This document shows positions 14,662 through 18,725 of a stretch of DNA of 18,725 nt, in pieces. The notes below the pieces were generated by a model. It made no database searches. It saw nothing but the letters and a program-made list of their open reading frames with translations, and was not told the origin of the DNA. The DNA is from JBGQMW01 sp963769845 (GTDB taxonomy: Archaea; Thermoproteota; Bathyarchaeia; Bathyarchaeales; Bathycorpusculaceae): positions 1 through 18,725 of the forward strand of contig CAVYNL010000008.1 in NCBI GenBank assembly GCA_963769845.1, written 5' to 3'. Numbering within the stretch: position 1 is the stretch's first letter; the number at the start of each line of letters is the position of its first letter. The position numbers and the translations under genes are program-made.

Positions 14662-15672
14662 TAGTAAGCCTCTCCTCTTCCATACGGGCCGAAAAGAAGC
14701 CTGTGCATGTCGGGCCTGTTGAAGATATGCAAGCCGAACTTGCGTGTGACGAAGTGCTGCATTGCGAGCACTTCATTTGCAGTGAACGTGCACAGGATAT
14801 GGGCAAGACGTAAGGTTTCAGGGTAGCTTTGTGAGAAGATGTCGTTTCCGAGGAGCTTTTCCACGGCTTCGATTCTTGGGTTCTCGGGGTACTTCCTTGT
14901 CGATGTCTACTCTGAACGCATAGTTCTCTCTGCTCAGTCTAGCGACGTAAATGTTTCCGAGCAGGACGACTGGCGGTTTAGGTCTGAAACCGTCTGCCTC
15001 CAGCAGGTAGGGCGGCTGGTGACGAGGCAGCAGGTCTGTGATCAGGTGGCCGTTGACTCTTAAGGTCGTCATCTTTGAGAAGGCCAGTACGATGTTTGCT
15101 CGTTTTCTTGCAGTGGTCAGGATTTCTCTTATTCTCTGCGTGGGCGTGTCGGCGGTGCCTGATGTTAGCGAGCCGTCAAAGAGTATTAGGCCGTTGCTTA
15201 TCGTTCTTGATAGCATTTTCTGTAGCCATCTTTCGAGCAGGGCTGCTATTCTTGTTGGCATTTGGAGAAGGTTTGGTGTGTTTTGGTGATTGGGTTCGTT
15301 TTGTGTACCGAAGTAGGCTCTTTCAAGCGTGTTGTAGACTTCGCTCTTGTTCTCTTCCGTTATGTGGAATATGAACGGCCCGATTCTGGTGTATCTGTAT
15401 TTTCCGCTTTGTTTCCATACGTTGGCGCCTCTGACCGCGATTATGATGCCGGTGTTTGTGTCGCCGATTTTTATTGTTGATGTGTCTACTGCTGCGATGA
15501 TGTTCTCTTTGTGCAGAGGCTTGAGCGAGATTGGTTCAGGGTTGAGTCTTAGTGTTTGGGCGTATTCTTCTGGGTTGCTGATTTGTTGAATGTTGTGTTG
15601 ATTTAGTTGAAGAGGATGTTTCAGTGAGTACAAGCTGAGTTCTATGAACTGTTGGGGGAGTATGGTGTCCAT
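14661..15672 (-). CDS. nurA: NurA 5'-3' nuclease, with one +1 frameshift
   Basis: NurA is the RNase H-fold nuclease partner of HerA. The first segment carries IIAAVDTSTIKIGDTNTGI (metal-ligand Asp), GLILFDGSLTSG (second Asp), VLAFSKMTTLRVNG and GNIYVARLSRENYAFRVDID. In the original frame the protein then runs into a low-quality tail. A +1 step at 14880-14890 gives NPRIEAVEKLLGNDIFSQSY, PETLRLAHILCTFTANEVLA and a PDMHRLLFGPYGRGEAY end, all typical NurA C-terminal features. The whole protein is about 337 residues. ATG 15672 matches the usual N-terminus; a GTG at 15729 with GGTGA upstream is an alternative adding 19 residues. A CCCC run at the break allows a simple one-base overcall. Confidence 0.87.
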
Positions 15673-15762
15673 GTTGGGCTGTGGAAAGTTATATTTTGGT
15701 GTTGTTGCAATAGTGTATTGTTCAATCACCAAGATTCACCAATAGCCAATTGGTTGAGGAAG

Positions 15763-15774
15763 ATGTATTTAAGT
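15763..15774. promoter_or_regulatory. TATA element between divergent nurA and the winged-helix gene
   Basis: TGTATTTAAGTG holds TATTTAAG, which reads CTTAAATA on the other strand. On the plus strand it places initiation near 15796, giving a 27-base leader with AAGGTGA before TTG 15823. On the minus strand it could serve nurA's upstream GTG start. A second minus-strand box (AAAATATAAC, 15688-15697) is closer to ATG 15672. Confidence 0.45.
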
Positions 15775-15782
15775 GTTGTGCA

Positions 15783-15797
15783 TGTACAAGATGTACA
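15783..15797. promoter_or_regulatory. TGTACA-AGA-TGTACA repeat at the winged-helix gene promoter
   Basis: Two copies of the self-complementary hexamer TGTACA, three bases apart, lie between the TATA element and the inferred start of transcription of the winged-helix gene. The placement is that of a repressor operator, perhaps for the winged-helix protein itself. That link is inference. Confidence 0.5.
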
Positions 15798-15822
15798 ATA
15801 CAATAAACAACAAGGTGAAACG

Positions 15823-16224
15823 TTGACCGAGAAGGAACCCAGACCGCCGATACGCTTGAAGATGAAGGTCGGGGAAATCGAATTCGAGATAGAATGCCAG
15901 GAAGACCAGCTCCAGCCCACAGTAGACAAGATACTCTCCACGGTAACGGAAAAACTGAAGGAAACGCCGCTGATGATGGAGAGGACCGCGCCACATCCGA
16001 GAGCAGAAACATGCAAAGGCATAATTCAGAAACTGTGGGAAGAAGCTTGGTTCGCCAATGCCAAAGGGCTAAGCGAAGTGCACACTGAACTCGCAAGACG
16101 AGGCTTCCATTACGACCGAACAGCTGTGGCACACGCGCTCATTGACCTGGTCAAAGATGGCATATTGACAAGGGAAGGCAAACCCCGCAGATACCAGTAT
16201 GCACAAAAAAGACCCCCTCCATAG
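15823..16224 (+). CDS. Conserved archaeal winged-helix domain protein
   Basis: This 133-residue protein has an N-terminal beta/helix segment (LKMKVGEIEFEIECQEDQLQ, then a helix ending STVTEKLKE). A linker leads to a C-terminal winged helix (about 67-130: CKGIIQKLWEEAWFANAKGL, SEVHTELARRGFHYDRTAVA, HALIDLVKDGILTREGKPRR). The wing is strongly basic, so DNA or RNA binding is likely. The longer frame upstream has no ribosome binding site and an unlike composition. TTG 15823 is chosen because AAGGTGA lies just before it and a TATA box is well placed. The gene is divergent from nurA-herA, and a TGTACA repeat overlaps its promoter. The function is not known to me; a local regulator is the simplest reading. 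Confidence 0.75.
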   Translation: MTEKEPRPPIRLKMKVGEIEFEIECQEDQLQPTVDKILSTVTEKLKETPLMMERTAPHPRAETCKGIIQKLWEEAWFANAKGLSEVHTELARRGFHYDRTAVAHALIDLVKDGILTREGKPRRYQYAQKRPPP

Positions 16225-16249
16225 CCTACACTAATCTGAACGGTGCGAG

Positions 16250-17137
16250 CTACAGCGCCTGCATCTTGTTTCCTTTGATGATTATTCGGTGGATAATTCT
16301 CTGATCAGTCACGGGCTCATCTGGTTTAGCAATGGCGATTACTTCGCAGTAGTTTTGAAGTGGTCTTCCGATGATTTTTTTGGCCAGCGTTTCTTGGATT
16401 TGGAAGACTCCTGCACTGTTGTTAAGGTGTATCAGTATTTGTATCGGTACGTCTTCGCCTTGTCTTATCTCTACTTTTTCGATGCTCAGTGCTGAGACTG
16501 TGTGGATGTTCACGTTTCCTCTATCGAACGCCAGTCTTCCTCGGCCTTTTGTCATATCTGTCCAATCTGCGATTCCGACAAGGGCAGATTCTTCGGTTAA
16601 GTCGAGTATTTCAAATTCGTGTGAATAGATGCAGTGTAGTATGTGGCCGCGAATCTCATACAGTATTTGCTCGTCTTTGTAGATTTTCGGCAGAAGCCTG
16701 TTCAGTAACGGAATTGCCAAGTACACGCTGGACACGTTGTGGTTTTCGCGGTGAACCTGATTTCCTATGTCATGAAGCAATGCTCCTGCAAGAACTATAA
16801 GGTAGACGTCATCTTCGTCTCCAGCCTTTTCCTTCAATGTGCTGGTCGGAACACCGTTGTCAAGAAGAAGCGTTAGCATTCTCAATGCGTTTGCCGCAAC
16901 GATCTTTGCGTGGATTTCTCCATGATCATTATACTTCAGTTTCGACACGGCGATGTAGTTCGCCATATCCCAATCCGCCTTTGCCTCGGGATCTCCCTTC
17001 AACAGATCCCACATTTTCCGCGCTTTAGGCCTGTTTGCCACCAGCTTGTCGATGGTTCTTTCAGCTTCTTTCTTCATCTCTACATAAACCTTTGGCAATT
17101 CCAGTTCGTACCCTTTACCAGTTGCGACTTTTGACAC
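16250..17137 (-). CDS. HD-domain metal-dependent phosphohydrolase
   Basis: This protein of about 295 residues belongs to the HD superfamily, whose members hydrolyse phosphate esters such as nucleotides. The metal ligands are visible: H in GEIHAKIVAANALRML, the HD pair in LAGALLHDIGNQVHRENH, a following H in GHILHCIYSHEF and a late D in GIADWTDMTKGRGR. About 100 residues follow the HD core, beta-rich and without an obvious match (VSALSIEKVEIRQGEDVPIQ, then VFQIQETLAKKIIGRPLQNY). They resemble a small regulatory ligand-binding domain. GTG 17137 is chosen because GGGAGTGA lies seven bases upstream; GTG 17188 would add 17 residues but has no binding site. It follows the His/Glu-rich gene closely on the same strand and is probably co-transcribed. 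Substrate unknown. Confidence 0.85.
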   Translation of the reverse strand: MSKVATGKGYELELPKVYVEMKKEAERTIDKLVANRPKARKMWDLLKGDPEAKADWDMANYIAVSKLKYNDHGEIHAKIVAANALRMLTLLLDNGVPTSTLKEKAGDEDDVYLIVLAGALLHDIGNQVHRENHNVSSVYLAIPLLNRLLPKIYKDEQILYEIRGHILHCIYSHEFEILDLTEESALVGIADWTDMTKGRGRLAFDRGNVNIHTVSALSIEKVEIRQGEDVPIQILIHLNNSAGVFQIQETLAKKIIGRPLQNYCEVIAIAKPDEPVTDQRIIHRIIIKGNKMQAL

Positions 17138-17200
17138 ACTTTCACTCCCAAACAAGATTTCAAGATGGGAAACTTGTCTGATCTGCACTAGCGCGCGTTT

Positions 17201-17701
17201 CTATTCCATCAGTCCTTTGATGTAGTTCCATTTTTTTCTGTGCACCTCGTCGTAGATTTCTCCGTATTGTAGCCATTTCTTTTCGCCCAGGTGCTTCAGG
17301 AACCATGTCCGTTCCACTTCGCTCGCTACGCCGTGCCCTTCCTTGTGTTCGTACAGTCCGTATTTTTCACAAACATGCCTTTCGCACGCTTCGTGAAGAC
17401 ACAAGGGTTTGATCAGGTACTTTGGAAAGTCATTGTCTACTTCGATGTAGCCTTTGGTCCAACTCGCACCCCAAAACTCGTGCGGCACGATATACACAGG
17501 ATACAAAATTCTCTCACCGTCATAGTCAAGGGACACAACATACTTTCTCAGGAAGCGAGTACTGTGTTCTCTCGCTAACACTTTATCATTGTCGCTTAGC
17601 TCAGCCTTCTTTAGCACCACATTCCTAGCATCTTCCTTCATCAATCTTGTTGCAGTCTCCAAAGCAAGCGAGACTCTTTTCTTGCCTCTGATAGGACTCA
17701 A
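17201..17701 (-). CDS. Uncharacterised His/Glu-rich putative metalloprotein
   Basis: I do not recognise this 166-residue protein by name. Its N-terminal third is helical and charged. A beta segment follows (FLRKYVVSLDYDGERILYPV), then an acidic GYIEVDNDFPKYL. Next is a striking cluster CLHEACERHVCEKYGLYEHK followed by EGHGVASEVERTWF. The H-E-x-x-E-x-H and the later G-H-G-x-A-x-x-x-E pattern look like a metal site of the zincin-like kind, but the exact HExxH is absent, so protease activity is not claimed. TTG 17701 has GGGTGA six bases upstream; ATG 17641 is an alternative. TTTATAT at 17721-17728 is a plausible TATA box. It is probably the first gene of a two-gene unit with the HD hydrolase. 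Confidence 0.7.
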   Translation of the reverse strand: MSPIRGKKRVSLALETATRLMKEDARNVVLKKAELSDNDKVLAREHSTRFLRKYVVSLDYDGERILYPVYIVPHEFWGASWTKGYIEVDNDFPKYLIKPLCLHEACERHVCEKYGLYEHKEGHGVASEVERTWFLKHLGEKKWLQYGEIYDEVHRKKWNYIKGLME

Positions 17702-17718
17702 GCCACTTCACCCAATTC

Positions 17719-17729
17719 GCATATAAATG
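17719..17729 (-). promoter_or_regulatory. TATA-like promoter of the His/Glu-rich protein-HD hydrolase pair
   Basis: On the minus strand CATTTATATGC lies about 25 bases before TTG 17701, so the transcript would have almost no leader. The roughly 140-base divergent gap to the HAD gene otherwise shows only an imperfect GTATACA/TGTATGTAT dyad and no gene. Confidence 0.4.
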
Positions 17730-17842
17730 GTATACACATCATGTATGTATCATTTTCGAACCCTTTAGACGCGTTACCAGTACAGCCCGCTTTTTGCACG
17801 GACAGCAAATGGAAAAGATGATTAACAAGCCTGCCTACACGT

Positions 17843-18670
17843 GTGCACAGGGCTGTCTCCTTGAAAGGGGAAGGAAATCAAATCAGGGCAGTGACTTTCG
17901 ACCTGTGGGAGACTCTGCTTTTCGAGAGAGACGGTGCCAATTCGCTCAGAACTGCTGTCCGTTGCAGGAACATCGCTACCGCATTGAATGGCTTCGGAGT
18001 GCAGTCGAGTCTGGAGCAGGTGGACTTGGCCATGAAGACCGCCATCTCAACCTTGATCACGGCATGGAACAAGAATAAAGATATCTAGTCATGCGGACCA
18101 GCTTAGGTTGATCATTAAGGCAATTCCCAGTGCGGCGGCAAGATTCAAGGATGATTGGCTGGCTCGGCTGTCAACGGCTCTTGTCTCTCCGATTTTTGAA
18201 GTTCGTCCATATTTGAATCCAGACGTTCCGAAGGTTCTGCATGAGCTCAAGAAACGTGGCAAGTTGACTGCGGTCATCTGCAACACTGGCTTGACTCCAG
18301 GGTCGCTCTGCGGAAATTGCTGGCAGAGTTACAAATAGCTGAGTATTTCGACTTGATGATATTCTCTGAAGAACTCGGCATACGCAAGCCTGACCGCAGA
18401 ATATTCAATATGGCAACCCGTGGACTGAAAGTCAAACAATGCGAGGCAGTTCATGTCGGCGACAACTTGAAAACTGACGTGTGGGGCGCAAAGAATGCAG
18501 GGCTCAAGGCTATCCATCTTTATAGTGAAGTTGGGCATGACAAAACAGCTGAAGCTGACCCCAACTCTCTCCTCTCGCTTTCAAGAAAGCTGGGCGGCCC
18601 AGTTACAAGCCAAATCACTCCGGATAGCACCATCAGCTCTCTTGCTATGCTAACGGAGACTGTTGAATAA
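17843..18670 (+). CDS. HAD-superfamily hydrolase, with two frameshifts
   Basis: This haloacid-dehalogenase-fold hydrolase needs two frame changes to give about 275 residues. Motif I is VTFDLWETLL (nucleophile Asp; the +2 position is Trp rather than the acid/base Asp of typical phosphatases, as in dehalogenase-type members). Motif II is AVICNTG, motif III the Lys in LGIRKPDRRIF, and motif IV HVGDNLKTDVWGAKNAG. The first break is at 18071-18085 (AWNKNK to ISSHADQLRLII, +1) and the second at 18300-18312 (TPGS to LRKLLAEL, -1). The long cap between motifs I and II is helical. The start is uncertain: GTG 17843, TTG 17861 and GTG 17891 are all possible, and none has a strong ribosome binding site. 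The substrate cannot be inferred. Confidence 0.82.
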
Positions 18671-18725
18671 CTAGAAAGGCGGAATGACTGAACACTGCAC
18701 AAGCACGGTGAATATCCCTCTCTTG

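Noticed and set aside
17381..17395. Classical zincin protease motif in the His/Glu-rich protein
   Set aside because: The sequence is H-E-A-C-E-R-H, not H-E-x-x-H, so a protease call is not justified.

Overview
The window reads as a chromosome fragment from an archaeon, most likely of the TACK group; a Bathyarchaeia-like lineage is my best guess, at moderate confidence. The evidence is the gene set (LSm/Sm-like protein, RIO2 kinase, archaeal UMP kinase, HerA ATPase with NurA nuclease, aconitase X split into two subunits), AT-rich TATA boxes instead of -10/-35 promoters, frequent TTG and GTG starts, and GGTGA/GGAG ribosome binding sites. There are no rRNA or tRNA genes, CRISPR arrays or insertion sequences that I can see. 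No gene-free stretch exceeds 300 bases.

Region 1 (1-7.3 kb) is intact housekeeping and metabolism. It has a class I aminotransferase (+). On the minus strand follow a 2-hydroxyacid dehydrogenase and the large and small subunits of an aconitase X dehydratase (phosphomevalonate dehydratase-like), probably co-transcribed. Then come an AIM24 protein (-), an LSm protein (+) whose 3' end overlaps that of RIO2 kinase (-), and an AlkA-type DNA glycosylase (-).

Region 2 (7.35-13.16 kb, all +) begins with UMP kinase. After a T-rich terminator comes a PadR-family regulator preceded by a striking 12-bp-periodic GATATC array. It heads a tightly packed operon of a DrrA-like ATPase, a DrrB-like ABC-2 permease, a LolD/MacB-type ATPase and a MacB/FtsX-type permease, followed by a Nudix hydrolase. 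The last four genes all carry frameshifts.

Region 3 (13.19-16.22 kb) holds the end-resection pair nurA-herA (-; nurA frameshifted), divergent from a small winged-helix protein (+) whose promoter carries a TGTACA repeat. A strong hairpin separates the Nudix gene from herA.

Region 4 (16.25-18.67 kb) holds an HD-domain hydrolase in tandem with an uncharacterised His/Glu-rich putative metalloprotein (-), and a frameshifted HAD-family hydrolase (+).

The most notable anomaly is the run of reading-frame breaks in otherwise well-conserved genes, nearly all of +1 sign, confined to 9.9-18.3 kb while the first 9.7 kb is clean. Sequencing or assembly error is the leading explanation, then recent decay; recoding is a long shot. 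The other items worth attention are the PadR operator array, a catalytic Arg-to-Gln change in the dehydrogenase, the divergent aconitase X small subunit, and the HD/His-Glu protein pair.
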